A stretch of DNA of 64,000 bases from Streptomyces sp. A3M-1-3 (GCF_024213665.1 NZ_JANAVP010000022.1:36069-100068), one strand, 5' to 3'; positions 8,846 to 17,774 are shown, counted from the first letter of the stretch. Notes: generated from the sequence alone by a model not told the origin. Made by a program: numbers and translations.

Positions 8846-9846
8846 TCGACGCTGTCCTTCCGGTCCCGCTCGGCCTCCTTGGACGCCTCGGCGGCCTCTG
8901 CGGCCTCCTGCTTCCTGGACGCCATGAGGCTGGTGATGGTGGTGATCACCAGAACACCGCAGATCACGGCCAGCGAGACCGGGATGGAGATCTCGGGGAC
9001 CTGAACCCCGGACTCGTGCAGGGCGTGCAGCACCAGCTTCACGCCGATGAAGCCGAGGATGACCGACAGGCCGTAACTCAGGTGGACCAGCTTCCTGAGC
9101 AGGCCGCCGATGAGGAAGTACAGCTGTCGCAGGCCCATCAGGGCGAAGGCGTTGGCCGTGAAGACGATGTACGGGTCCTGGGTCAGGCCGAAGATCGCCG
9201 GGATCGAGTCCAGCGCGAACAGCACATCGGTGGTGCCGATGGCCAGCATGACGACCATCAACGGGGTCAGGACGCGCTTGCCGTTGTTGCGGATGAACAG
9301 TTTCGTGCCGTGGTACCGGTCGGCCACGCCGAAGCGCTTCTCGACGGACTTCAGGAGCCGGTTCTCCTCGAACTCCTCCTCCTCGTCGTCGGAGCGCGCC
9401 TCCTGGATGAGCTTCCAGGCGGTGTAGATCAGGAACGCGCCGAAGATGTAGAAGACCCACGAGAAGCTGGCGATGATGGCGGCGCCGGCGGCGATGAATA
9501 TCGCGCGCAGGACCAGGGCTATCAGTACGCCGACCAGCAGCACCCGCTGCTGGAGGTGGGAAGGCACCGAGAACTTCGCCATGATCAGGACGAAGACGAA
9601 GAGGTTGTCGACGCTCAGCGACTTCTCGGTGATGTAGCCCGCGAAGAACTCGCCGGACGCCTGGCTCTCGCCGAAGGCCAGCAGGCCGAGGCCGAACAGT
9701 GCGGCGAGGACGATCCACACGATCGTCCAGGTGCCGGCTTCCTTGATCGACACGTCATGGGGCTTGCGGCCGATGAAGAAGTCGGCACCGATGAGGATGC
9801 CCAGACCGACGATGGTCAGCACCCAAAGGGTCAATGAAACGTCCAC
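8839..9846 (-). CDS. terC: TerC/Alx-family integral membrane protein (likely Mn2+ exporter)
   Basis: 335-residue polytopic protein. TerC signatures are ADFFIGRKPHDVS, ESQASGEFFAGYITEKSL, SVDNLFVFVLIM and ALDSIPAIFGLTQDP, which carry the conserved acidic residues within membrane helices. Family members (TerC, Alx, MeeF/MeeY) are linked to tellurite resistance, pH stress and, more recently, Mn2+ efflux. Start is GTG at 9846 with GGAGG 5 nt upstream. The upstream leader contains a yybP-ykoY riboswitch whose helix P1 overlaps a sequence complementary to this ribosome-binding site, so Mn2+-dependent translation is strongly suggested. Its transcript also follows the two TerD genes on the same strand. 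Confidence 0.93.
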   Translation of the reverse strand: MDVSLTLWVLTIVGLGILIGADFFIGRKPHDVSIKEAGTWTIVWIVLAALFGLGLLAFGESQASGEFFAGYITEKSLSVDNLFVFVLIMAKFSVPSHLQQRVLLVGVLIALVLRAIFIAAGAAIIASFSWVFYIFGAFLIYTAWKLIQEARSDDEEEEFEENRLLKSVEKRFGVADRYHGTKLFIRNNGKRVLTPLMVVMLAIGTTDVLFALDSIPAIFGLTQDPYIVFTANAFALMGLRQLYFLIGGLLRKLVHLSYGLSVILGFIGVKLVLHALHESGVQVPEISIPVSLAVICGVLVITTITSLMASRKQEAAEAAEASKEAERDRKDSVDA

Positions 9847-9850
9847 TACG

Positions 9851-9900
9851 CCTCCGGCAGATGGCTACGGCTCAAGAGTCAGCATCATGGCTGCCGGAGG
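9851..9900 (-). promoter_or_regulatory. terC SD / anti-SD switch helix
   Basis: On the terC transcript, CCUCCGGCAG (9900-9891) is a perfect 10-nt complement of CUGCCGGAGG (9860-9851), which contains the terC Shine-Dalgarno GGAGG. The CCUCC part is also the 3' strand of riboswitch helix P1. Both pairings cannot form at once, so a P1-stabilising ligand would free the ribosome-binding site. Confidence 0.75.
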
Positions 9901-10002
9901 TCTCTTCCACCCGGGGCACGCTGAACGGCGCCGCAAGCCGACGCCCCGGGACCGGTCTCGGTCCGTATTGACGGGAACGCCGCAGCAGGAGTACTCCCCT
10001 CC
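9896..10002 (-). ncRNA. yybP-ykoY (manganese) riboswitch
   Basis: Read on the minus strand, the leader of terC shows the conserved parts of the yybP-ykoY aptamer: GGAGGGGAGUA at the 5' side, CCCGUCAAUACGG in the first arm, an arm closed by CCGGGGCG / GCCCCGGG, and the 3' signature GGAAGAGACCUCC closing P1 with the initial GGAGG. This class binds Mn2+ and commonly precedes terC/alx and Mn2+ exporter genes. Position directly ahead of terC and the P1/SD overlap support a translational ON switch. Confidence 0.88.
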
Positions 10003-10073
10003 GCACAAAGAAGCGTACACGGATTACCAAGGGAAGGTAAAGGGGTTGGTAAAGCCAATCCCAAAAGGCCAGG

Positions 10074-12143
10074 TCAGGGGCGCCAGGTGCGGCGGGCCTC
10101 GGCCGCCTGGCCGAGCACCTGCCGCAACACCTGGCTGCCGGGCGGCGCCAGCAGCGGCTCGAACGTCCACGCGTGCCCGACCCACGGGTCGGCCAGGTGG
10201 TCGTCGGGGACTGGGGTGATCCGCAGCAGCGAACGCCACAGCGGGTCGAGCACCGGTCCGTACGCGCTGGCGTCCTCGCGGTCCGCGACCATCACCAGAT
10301 GCACGCCGACCGCCGGGCCCTCGTCCGCGAGATAGCGCAGCTGGGTGACCGCCCGGTCGTCGAAGCCGTGCGGGAAGTCGTTGACTATCAGCAGCTGCTC
10401 GGCCGTGTCGAGGTCGGGCGGCAGCGAATCCGGCGCGCCGCCGCGGATCGCCATCTGTACGAGGTCCACCCGCTGGGTGAGCTTGGCCAGCACGGCGGCC
10501 ACTCCCCCGGCGCCGGCCGCGGGCGGCTCGTCGAGCACCCCGGACTGGACGAGCGGGGCGAGGGCCGCGGCTCCGGACCCGGCCGGGTCGATCACGTGCA
10601 CCGAGAAGTCGCCTGCCGGATAGACCGCCAGCAGCCGGGCGGCGGTCGCGACGGCCGTGTCCATGGCGAGCCGACGCAGCTGGCTGGAGTCCGTCATCAG
10701 GGCGGCGTCCGAGCCGGAGCGGCCGCTGTCGATCCACAGGCCGCGCTCCAGCGGCAGCCGCACAAGCATGGGGATCCGCAGATCCGTGCGCTCGGGGAGG
10801 TGCAGATCGCCGACGCGCAGCGCCATCGGGACTTCCATCGGGACCCGGTAGCCGTGCCACACCGGGTTGTCCCAGCGAGCGAAGGCCGGCGGCAGGGCAG
10901 GCTCCACGACCCCCGACTCCGCGGCGAGCTGCGCCAGGTCGCGGTCGAGCGACTCGCGGGCCTGGTCGACCAGCTGATCGTGCTTGGCGCGGGCCGCGGC
11001 GCGGGCGGTGTCTCCGGTCGTGCCGATGCGGCTGCGCGGATCGGAGAGGACCCGGTCGAGCTCCTGCTCCATACGGGACTCGGCAAAGTCCACGGCACTG
11101 CGGTACGCGGCGGTGGCGCGGGCCAGGTCCTCGAACATGCCCCACACCTGGTTGTAGAGGCGCTCCTCCATGGACCATCCGGTCGCGTCGCCTGCGACCG
11201 GTGTGGGCGGCTGCCCGGGCCGGACCTGCGGGGCGGCCGGGGGCGGCGGAGGAGGCGCGGCGGCCTGCCGGCCCGGATGCGCGTAGTTGACCGGGCCGCC
11301 TCCGGTGCCGGGACCGAGCGGGCCGCCGGGCCCGCCGACCTGCGGCGCGGCGCCGTGGGCGTTCGGGGTGTGGGCGCCCGGGCCGTGGGCGGTGGCGCCA
11401 TGCGCCGGGGTGCCGTGCGTGTGCGGGCCGTGGGACGGCGTGCCGTGCGGGCCGTGGGACGGGGTGGCGGCGGGCGGCTGGTCGGCCTCCGGCAGGGCGC
11501 CTCCGGTCTGGCCGGGGGCCGGGTGCGCCGCAGTGTGCCGGGCGCGGTCCCCGTCCGGGGTGCGCGGCGGGGGTGCCGAAACCGAGCGGGCCAGCCCACT
11601 CGCCACCGCTTCCTGGATGGCGGTGGCCAGCTCGCGGGCCTGCGGCAGGCCCTGGTCGCCGAGCATCTCGGCGAGTCCGCCCGCGTACCCCTGGCCGACG
11701 GCACGGACCTTCCACGCGCCCTGCCTGAGGTAGAGCTCGAGGGCGACGACCGCGGACTCGGCGTCCAGATCGGTGATGGTGTAGCTGGCGACCTCCGTGC
11801 CGTCCAGGCCGGTCACCGCGACGAAGGGGGCCGCGACGGCACCGAAGCGCACCGGTCCGCCGACCCCCACCGGCAGCGCGAGCAGCACGTTGACCCGGTG
11901 CACGGACTCCGGGAGGGCGCCCAGATCGACCGCCAGCCGGTGGTCCGCCGCCGCCTGCCGGGAGACCTCGAGGCCCGGCAGCTGGGGCGAGCCGGGGTGG
12001 GCGACCCACTCCACGCCGCGTACCTTGCCGCGCTCGTCGCTGAGCGTCGCGCCCGCCACCACCGGCTGCCCGGCCGATACGCGGATTTCCAAACGGGTCT
12101 GGGGCAAGGGGTGGTTCTGCCCCCGGACCAGCTCGGCCGTCAT
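10074..12143 (-). CDS. TerD domain - His-rich linker - FtsK-like domain fusion
   Basis: 689 residues. The N-terminal part (about 1-195) is a TerD beta-sandwich (strands such as VVALELYLRQGAWKVRAVGQ, then GYAGGLAEML). Residues about 205-300 are a disordered Pro/Gly/His linker with repeated SHGPHG, HGTPAHG and AHGPGAH units. The rest begins with a helical segment and resembles a degenerate FtsK/SpoIIIE-HerA ATPase: VRLPLERGLWIDSG, then FSVHVIDPAG, then a Walker-B-like strand LLIVNDFPHGFDD and GVHLVMVADRED. No classical P-loop GxxxxGK(S/T) is present, so nucleotide hydrolysis is doubtful. ATG at 12143 has AGGGG 10 nt upstream; the earlier ATG at 12164 has none. Together with terC and terD it fits the predicted Ter chemical-stress complex. 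Confidence 0.85.
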   Translation of the reverse strand: MTAELVRGQNHPLPQTRLEIRVSAGQPVVAGATLSDERGKVRGVEWVAHPGSPQLPGLEVSRQAAADHRLAVDLGALPESVHRVNVLLALPVGVGGPVRFGAVAAPFVAVTGLDGTEVASYTITDLDAESAVVALELYLRQGAWKVRAVGQGYAGGLAEMLGDQGLPQARELATAIQEAVASGLARSVSAPPPRTPDGDRARHTAAHPAPGQTGGALPEADQPPAATPSHGPHGTPSHGPHTHGTPAHGATAHGPGAHTPNAHGAAPQVGGPGGPLGPGTGGGPVNYAHPGRQAAAPPPPPPAAPQVRPGQPPTPVAGDATGWSMEERLYNQVWGMFEDLARATAAYRSAVDFAESRMEQELDRVLSDPRSRIGTTGDTARAAARAKHDQLVDQARESLDRDLAQLAAESGVVEPALPPAFARWDNPVWHGYRVPMEVPMALRVGDLHLPERTDLRIPMLVRLPLERGLWIDSGRSGSDAALMTDSSQLRRLAMDTAVATAARLLAVYPAGDFSVHVIDPAGSGAAALAPLVQSGVLDEPPAAGAGGVAAVLAKLTQRVDLVQMAIRGGAPDSLPPDLDTAEQLLIVNDFPHGFDDRAVTQLRYLADEGPAVGVHLVMVADREDASAYGPVLDPLWRSLLRITPVPDDHLADPWVGHAWTFEPLLAPPGSQVLRQVLGQAAEARRTWRP

Positions 12144-12241
12144 CGCCTCAAGTCCCCTCGTCATGTCGGGTGGTGCGGTGCAGCTCCCGGCGGCGGCATG
12201 CCTCCGGGAGCTGCACCGGCGAAATCGCCGTACCGGCCGGA

Positions 12242-12820
12242 CTACAGGTGCGGCAGGATCGCCGGCATCAGGTCCTGGAAGGTACGGCCGTTGGCCGGGT
12301 TGCCCACCGCCGTCATCTGCCAGCCGGCGCCGGCTCGGTGCACCTTCGCCATGATCTGCGCTGTGTACTGCCCGCCACCGTCGAGCGTGTAACGGGCCAG
12401 TTCCTGGCCGTTGGTCTCGTCGACGATGCGGCAGAACGCGTTCTGCACCTCCTGGAACGTCTGGCCGGTGAAGGAGTTCACCGTGAAGACGATCTGGTCG
12501 ATGTGCACCGGGACGCGCTGCAGGTCGACGAGGATCGCCTCGTCGTCGCCGCCCTGGCCGGCGCCGCCGACCAGGTTGTCGCCGGTGTGCCGGACGGAAC
12601 CGTCGTCGCTGACCAGGTGGCGGAAGAACACCACATCGACCGGCTGCTTGTCGGCGAACAGCACCGCCGAGGCGTCCAGGTCGATCTCACGCGTACGCGA
12701 ACCGAACAGACCGCGACGCGGCGCCGCCTGCCAGCCCAGCCCCATCCGCACCGCGGTCAGGGTCCCCCCGTCGGACTTCTGCAGGCTGATGGCCTGACCC
12801 TTGGTCATGTTGACCGTCAC
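12242..12820 (-). CDS. terD: TerD-family stress protein
   Basis: 192-residue stand-alone TerD protein of the tellurium/stress-resistance family, which includes calcium-binding members. Family motifs are MGLGW, DLDASAVLF, and a potential metal site spanning HTGDNLVGG to GGDDEAILVDL, followed by FTVNSFTGQTF and ARYTLDGGGQYTAQIMAKV. The start is GTG at 12820 with AGGGG 7 nt upstream. The gene is 98 bp upstream of the large TerD fusion on the same strand; terC follows after about 230 bp containing the riboswitch. The three probably form one functional module. Confidence 0.93.
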   Translation of the reverse strand: MTVNMTKGQAISLQKSDGGTLTAVRMGLGWQAAPRRGLFGSRTREIDLDASAVLFADKQPVDVVFFRHLVSDDGSVRHTGDNLVGGAGQGGDDEAILVDLQRVPVHIDQIVFTVNSFTGQTFQEVQNAFCRIVDETNGQELARYTLDGGGQYTAQIMAKVHRAGAGWQMTAVGNPANGRTFQDLMPAILPHL

Positions 12821-12993
12821 GCGCTGTCCCCTCTCCTTCGGCCCGGGGCCCCGGAGGTGGTCCTCCGGGAAAGCACAGCCCCCTCTAACCGCCTGTGTGT
12901 GCGGTTGTCCAGCACCCTACGCAGTCAGGTCGGCGGCGCTGCGACCGCGTCCCGGTTTTGTGGCGGTCTTGCAACACAGCGCTCCTGACGGGT

Positions 12994-15132
12994 TCAGGCG
13001 ATGCCCGCCTCGCGCATCTGCCGCAGCTCCTTCTTCAGTTCGCTCACCTCGTCGCGGATCCGGGCGGCGACCTCGAACTGCAGCTCCGCCGCGCACGCCC
13101 GCATCCGTTCGGTCATCTCCTCGATGAGTGCGGCCAGTTCGGCGGCGGGACGGTCGGTGAGGACCTCCTCCTTGGCGCCCTTGCCTCCCTTGCGGCCGCC
13201 CTTGACCGCCTTGGCACCGAGGGCGGGCACCGGGGCCTTGGCCCCCTTGCCCTCCCTGGCCTGCCGGTAGCCGGTGCCGAGCAGTTCCTCGGTGTCGATC
13301 TCCTCGCGGGCGATCGTCGCGACGATGTCGTTGATCTTCTTCCGCAGCGGCTGCGGGTCGATGCCGTTCTCCGTGTTGTACGCGATCTGCTTCTCCCGGC
13401 GGCGGTTGGTCTCCTCGATGGCCTTCTCCATCGCCGGGGTGATCTTGTCCGCGTACATATGGACCTCGCCGGACACATTGCGCGCCGCGCGGCCGATGGT
13501 CTGGATCAGGGAGGTCCCGGAGCGCAGGAAGCCCTCCTTGTCGGCGTCGAGGATCGCCACGAGCGAGACCTCGGGCAGGTCGAGGCCCTCCCGGAGGAGG
13601 TTGATGCCGACCAGCACGTCGTACTCACCGGAGCGCAGCTCGCGCAGCAGCTCGATCCGGCGCAGCGTGTCGACATCGCTGTGCAGATAGCGGACCTCGA
13701 TGCCGAGCTCGAGGAAGTAGTCCGTGAGGTCCTCGGCCATCTTCTTGGTGAGCGTGGTGACAAGGACCCGCTCGTCCTTCTCGGTGCGCTGGCGGATCTC
13801 GTGCACCAGGTCGTCGATCTGGCCCTCGGTGGGCTTGACCACGACCTGCGGGTCGACGAGCCCGGTGGGACGGATGATCTGCTCGACGAAGCCGTCGCCG
13901 CGCGAGAGTTCGTACTTTCCGGGGGTGGCCGACAGATACACGGTCTGGCCAACCCGCTTCAGGAACTCCTCCCACTTCAGCGGCCGGTTGTCCAGGGCGG
14001 ACGGCAGCCGGAAGCCGTGGTCGACGAGGGTGCGCTTGCGGGAGGCGTCGCCCTCGTACATCGCACCGATCTGCGGCACGGTGACGTGCGACTCGTCGAT
14101 GACCAGGAGGAAGTCCTCCGGGAAGTAGTCGATGAGGGTGTTGGGCGCGGATCCGCTCTCTCGGCCGTCCATGTGCAGCGAGTAGTTCTCGATGCCGGAG
14201 CAGGAGCCGATCTGCTGCATCATCTCGAGGTCGTACGTGGTGCGCATGCGCAGCCGCTGGGCCTCCAGCAGCTTGCCCTGCTTCTCCAGCTCGGCCAGCC
14301 GCTCGGCGAGTTCCGCCTCGATTCCGGTGATCGCCTTCTGCATGCGCTCGGGACCGGCGATGTAGTGGCTGGCGGGGAAGATGTACAGCTCGCTGTCGTC
14401 GCTGATGACCTCGCCGGTGAGCGGGTGGAGCGTGGAGAGCGCCTCGATCTCGTCGCCGAACATCTCGATGCGGACGGCCAGTTCCTCGTACACCGGGAAG
14501 ATCTCGATGGTGTCGCCGCGCACCCGGAAAGTGCCGCGCGTGAACGCCAGGTCGTTGCGCGTGTACTGGATCTCGACGAAGCGGCGCAGCAGCTGGTCGC
14601 GGTCGATCTCCTCGCCGACCTTGAGAGGCACCATCCGGTCGACGTACTCCTGCGGCGTACCGAGGCCGTAGATGCAGGAGACGGAGGCGACCACGACGAC
14701 GTCGCGGCGGGTCAGCAGCGAGTTGGTGGCGGAGTGGCGCAGCCGCTCGACCTCCTCGTTGATGGAGGAGTCCTTCTCGATGTATGTGTCCGACTGCGGG
14801 ACGTACGCCTCGGGCTGGTAATAGTCGTAGTACGAGACGAAGTACTCGACGGCGTTGTTCGGCAGGAGCTCGCGGAACTCGTTCGCCAGCTGGGCTGCGA
14901 GCGTCTTGTTCGGTGCCATCACCAGCGTGGGCCGCTGGAGCTTCTCGATCATCCAGGCGGTGGTCGCCGACTTGCCGGTGCCGGTCGCACCGAGCAGCAC
15001 GACATCCTTCTCGCCTGCGCGGATGCGCCGCTCCAGCTCGGTGATGGCCGTCGGCTGGTCACCGCTCGGCTGGTAGGGACTGACGACCTCGAAGGGCGCC
15101 ACCGTGCGTTCGATCTTGGATACGGGCCGCAT
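12994..15132 (-). CDS. uvrB: Excinuclease ABC subunit B
   Basis: 712-residue helicase-like core of nucleotide excision repair; UvrA loads it on damage and UvrC then incises. Walker A is GATGTGKSATT near residue 45, the damage-probing beta-hairpin is in FVSYYDYYQPEAYVP near 100, the DEAD-type motif is LLVIDESHVT, and helicase motif VI is QTIGRAARN. The C-terminal end holds a UVR motif (LIEEMTERMRACAAELQFE) that binds UvrC, preceded by a Lys/Gly-rich linker. ATG at 15132 (MRPVSKIERTV) matches the usual Streptomyces start; the open frame extends 11 codons further without support. Confidence 0.97.
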   Translation of the reverse strand: MRPVSKIERTVAPFEVVSPYQPSGDQPTAITELERRIRAGEKDVVLLGATGTGKSATTAWMIEKLQRPTLVMAPNKTLAAQLANEFRELLPNNAVEYFVSYYDYYQPEAYVPQSDTYIEKDSSINEEVERLRHSATNSLLTRRDVVVVASVSCIYGLGTPQEYVDRMVPLKVGEEIDRDQLLRRFVEIQYTRNDLAFTRGTFRVRGDTIEIFPVYEELAVRIEMFGDEIEALSTLHPLTGEVISDDSELYIFPASHYIAGPERMQKAITGIEAELAERLAELEKQGKLLEAQRLRMRTTYDLEMMQQIGSCSGIENYSLHMDGRESGSAPNTLIDYFPEDFLLVIDESHVTVPQIGAMYEGDASRKRTLVDHGFRLPSALDNRPLKWEEFLKRVGQTVYLSATPGKYELSRGDGFVEQIIRPTGLVDPQVVVKPTEGQIDDLVHEIRQRTEKDERVLVTTLTKKMAEDLTDYFLELGIEVRYLHSDVDTLRRIELLRELRSGEYDVLVGINLLREGLDLPEVSLVAILDADKEGFLRSGTSLIQTIGRAARNVSGEVHMYADKITPAMEKAIEETNRRREKQIAYNTENGIDPQPLRKKINDIVATIAREEIDTEELLGTGYRQAREGKGAKAPVPALGAKAVKGGRKGGKGAKEEVLTDRPAAELAALIEEMTERMRACAAELQFEVAARIRDEVSELKKELRQMREAGIA

Positions 15133-15183
15133 GGAACCACCGTACGACCCCCCACTGACACTCACGCACCGATCGGGGTCGGA

Positions 15184-16032
15184 TCACCAGTCCCGGCGGT
15201 ACGGAGCGCCGCTGCGGGGCGGGGGTACGGGCCGGGAGCGCGGGACGGGCGGGGGGAGCGGCGGGGTCCGGGGGGCGGTCGCCCGGTTCTGCCATTCCGG
15301 GGTGCCCATGACCAGCAGCGGGTCGAACATCACGACGACGCCGGCCACGAAGAGGAAGATCACCGGGCCGATGAGCATGGGCGCCAGAAGGCTGGCGGGA
15401 GAATCACCGCCGACCGGGGACTCGGGCCCGTGCAACCGGACGCTCAGCGCCGCCATGCCCGTGTAGTGCATGCCGCTGACTGCGATGCCCATGACTAGGC
15501 TGGCGCCCAGGGCGGGCAGGAAGCCGCGTACCGAGATCGCAGCCCAGAGCGCACCGGTGGCCGCCACAACGGCGATCACGACGGAGATCGCGACGGTGAC
15601 CGTGTCGTATTCGAGCCGTCCGTGCAGCCGGATCCCGGCCATGCCGAGGTAGTGCATCGAGGCGACCCCGAGGCCGGTGATCGTGCCGCCGGTGACCAGT
15701 GCCATGGGGGTGGGGCCGCGATAGCCGACGATGAAGATCCCGACGCCGACCATGACGATCGCGACGGCCAGGCTCGCGAAGGTAATCCGTTTGTCGTAAC
15801 TCAGCGGAGTTTCTTCGACGGAGAAGCCGATCATCGCGATGAAGTGCATGCTCCAGATTCCAGAACCCGTGGCGGTGGCCCCCAGAGCCAGCCAACCGGG
15901 CTTCCAGGAACGCTTGACCAGCAGGGAACGGGTGGCGCAGCGCAGCCCGAGAGCGCCGCCGAGACAGGCCATGAGATAGGCCGCCAGCGGCGTGACCAGG
16001 CCATAGCTGAAACCGTCGACCGTACCGTGCAT
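15184..16032 (-). CDS. MHYT-domain integral membrane sensor
   Basis: 282-residue membrane protein with seven likely helices. Three MHYT motifs are visible: WSMHFIAMIGF, ASMHYLGMAGI and SGMHYTGMAAL. This domain is proposed to bind copper and to sense O2, CO or NO; in many bacteria it is fused to GGDEF/EAL or kinase domains, but here it stands alone with only a short Pro/Arg-rich cytoplasmic tail. Output is therefore unknown. It lies downstream of the divergent GDPD gene promoter region (about 265 bp, nothing clear seen in it) and tail-to-head with uvrB. Confidence 0.9.
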   Translation of the reverse strand: MHGTVDGFSYGLVTPLAAYLMACLGGALGLRCATRSLLVKRSWKPGWLALGATATGSGIWSMHFIAMIGFSVEETPLSYDKRITFASLAVAIVMVGVGIFIVGYRGPTPMALVTGGTITGLGVASMHYLGMAGIRLHGRLEYDTVTVAISVVIAVVAATGALWAAISVRGFLPALGASLVMGIAVSGMHYTGMAALSVRLHGPESPVGGDSPASLLAPMLIGPVIFLFVAGVVVMFDPLLVMGTPEWQNRATAPRTPPLPPPVPRSRPVPPPRSGAPYRRDW

Positions 16033-16297
16033 GCGTGTCTGCCCTTCAGCCCATCCTCTGCGAGGTCCGGCCCAAGTGGTGGCGCTAAGGGCCTGTTTGA
16101 GGGCGAGAGTAGGACGGCGGACGGGGCGCGCGCACCGGCTCCAGGCAATTTGGCACCGCAGAAACGTACCGTCGTCACGATCCGGGCGTATTCGTTCACG
16201 TTGTGGTCATCCTGCACCTGTCCCCCGTTGACGGTCGGCTGTCACGCTCGGCGGGCGGGCACCGGTCTGCCGAGCCGTCGCCGTGAGGAGAACGAAC

Positions 16298-17185
16298 GTG
16301 TACCTACGCCCTGCCGCAGCAGCCGCCGCAGCGCTCCTCGGAGCCACGGCGCTGGTCGCCCCCGCCGCCCCCTCCGCCGCCCGGGCCCGGGAGTCCCTCT
16401 GTCAGCACTGCCCCGTGGTGTTCGCGCACCGGGGCGCTTCGGCGTACGCGCCGGAGAACACCCTCGCGGCGATCGACCTGGCCGACCGGATGGGCTTCGA
16501 GTGGGTCGAGAACGATGTCCAGCGCACCAAGGACGGCCGGCTGGTCGTCATGCACGACGACAACCTCGTGCGGACGACGAACGCGGAGGAGGTCTTCCCC
16601 GGCCGTGCCCCGTGGAAGGTCAAGGACTTCACGGCCGCGGAGATCGCCAGACTGGACGCGGGGAGCTGGTTCGACCAGAAGTTCGCGGGAGCCCGCGTGC
16701 CCACGCTGGAGCAGTACGTCAACCGGCTCTCGCACAATGAGCAGAGGCTGCTCCTGGAGATCAAGAAGCCCGAGCTGTACCCGGGGATCGAGCAGGACAC
16801 CCTGCGGGTGCTGGACGAGGCGGGCTGGCTGGACGCGGTCCACGTCAACGAGCGGCTCGTGATCCAGAGCTTCGGCGTCGAGAGCCTGCGGTCCGTGCAC
16901 CAGCAGCGCCCCGAAGTCACGACGGGGTTCCTCGGTACGCCGCCGGTCGCCGACCTGGCGGCGTACGCGGCGTTCACGGACCGGATCAATCCCTCGCACA
17001 CGACGATCACGTCCGGCTACGTGGCCGCGATCCACGCGCTGAACGGCGCGCACGGGAGGCCGCTCGAGGTGAACACCTGGACCGTCGACGACGCCGCCGG
17101 GGCCGTTCGGGCCCGGGACCTGGGCGTGGACGGCATCATCACGAACAACCCCGACGTCGTGGGCGAGGCCGTCTGCGAGGGCTGA
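16298..17185 (+). CDS. Secreted glycerophosphodiester phosphodiesterase
   Basis: 295-residue exported GDPD-family TIM-barrel enzyme hydrolysing glycerophosphodiesters to glycerol-3-phosphate and an alcohol. An Ala-rich signal peptide (LRPAAAAAAALLGATALV) precedes the catalytic motifs: FAHRGASAYAPENTL (catalytic His, Arg and metal Glu), WVENDVQ (metal Glu/Asp) and VVMHDD (second catalytic His). The C-terminal strand is VDGIITNNPDVV. I chose GTG at 16298 because AGGAG sits 7 nt upstream; an in-frame GTG at 16283 overlaps that site. Two cysteines just after the signal (LCQHCP) may form a disulfide. Confidence 0.92.
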   Translation: MYLRPAAAAAAALLGATALVAPAAPSAARARESLCQHCPVVFAHRGASAYAPENTLAAIDLADRMGFEWVENDVQRTKDGRLVVMHDDNLVRTTNAEEVFPGRAPWKVKDFTAAEIARLDAGSWFDQKFAGARVPTLEQYVNRLSHNEQRLLLEIKKPELYPGIEQDTLRVLDEAGWLDAVHVNERLVIQSFGVESLRSVHQQRPEVTTGFLGTPPVADLAAYAAFTDRINPSHTTITSGYVAAIHALNGAHGRPLEVNTWTVDDAAGAVRARDLGVDGIITNNPDVVGEAVCEG

Positions 17186-17225
17186 CTGGACGGCGTTGTC
17201 AGTGGCCCGCCGTACGGTGGTTCGC

Positions 17226-17774
17226 GTGAACAGCAGCGAGCAGTTCGAGGTGGAGTGGACCGTCGTCGGCAGCGATATCGGGCCGCTGTTCCTGGCCGCG
17301 ACCGGCGAGGGACTCGTCAGCGTCGTTTTCCATGCCGACGGGGCGGTGCGGGACAGGGTGCTCGACCGGCTGCGTGCCCGGCTGGGCGCCGAGCCGGTGG
17401 AGGCTCCCGGTTCCGCGCGGCTGGCCGAACCGATACGTCAGCTCGCGGCGTATTTCGCGGGTGAGCTGAGGGCCTTCGAGCTGCCGCTGGACTGGTCGCT
17501 CATATCCGGGTTCAACCGGCAGGTACTGCGCGAGCTGGCGGCGACCGTGCCGTACGGCTCGGTCGTGGGTTACGGGGAGCTGGCCGAGCGGGTGGGACAG
17601 CCGGGCGCCGCGCAGGCGGTGGGTGCGGCCATGGGGTCGAATCCGCTGCCGGTGGTGGTGCCTTGCCACCGGGTGGTGGAGAGCGACGGGGGCCTGGGCG
17701 GCTTCGGGGGCGGTCTGGAGACGAAGCGGATGCTGCTGGCGCTGGAAGGCGTGCTGCCGCGGCCGCTGTTCTGA
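17226..17774 (+). CDS. ogt: Methylated-DNA--protein-cysteine methyltransferase
   Basis: 182-residue suicide DNA-repair protein removing alkyl groups from O6-alkylguanine. The active-site motif is VVVPCHRVV with the acceptor Cys, preceded by the helix-turn-helix Arg-finger region (TVPYGSVVGYGELAERVG) and followed by GLGGFGGGLETKRMLLALEG. GTG at 17226 is the most likely start; in-frame alternatives at 17202 and 17196 add up to ten residues. It sits among other DNA-repair genes of the window (uvrA, uvrB, polA) but is not in their operons. Confidence 0.93.
   Translation: MNSSEQFEVEWTVVGSDIGPLFLAATGEGLVSVVFHADGAVRDRVLDRLRARLGAEPVEAPGSARLAEPIRQLAAYFAGELRAFELPLDWSLISGFNRQVLRELAATVPYGSVVGYGELAERVGQPGAAQAVGAAMGSNPLPVVVPCHRVVESDGGLGGFGGGLETKRMLLALEGVLPRPLF

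Noticed and set aside
8839..12820. Ter genes as a plasmid- or phage-derived tellurite cluster
   Set aside because: The module is embedded between core genes with the same base composition; no mobile-element signs nearby, so it looks native.
12895..15498. Long plus-strand frame opposite uvrB (867 codons)
   Set aside because: Same reason: shadow of uvrB and its neighbour; no recognisable motif or ribosome-binding site.
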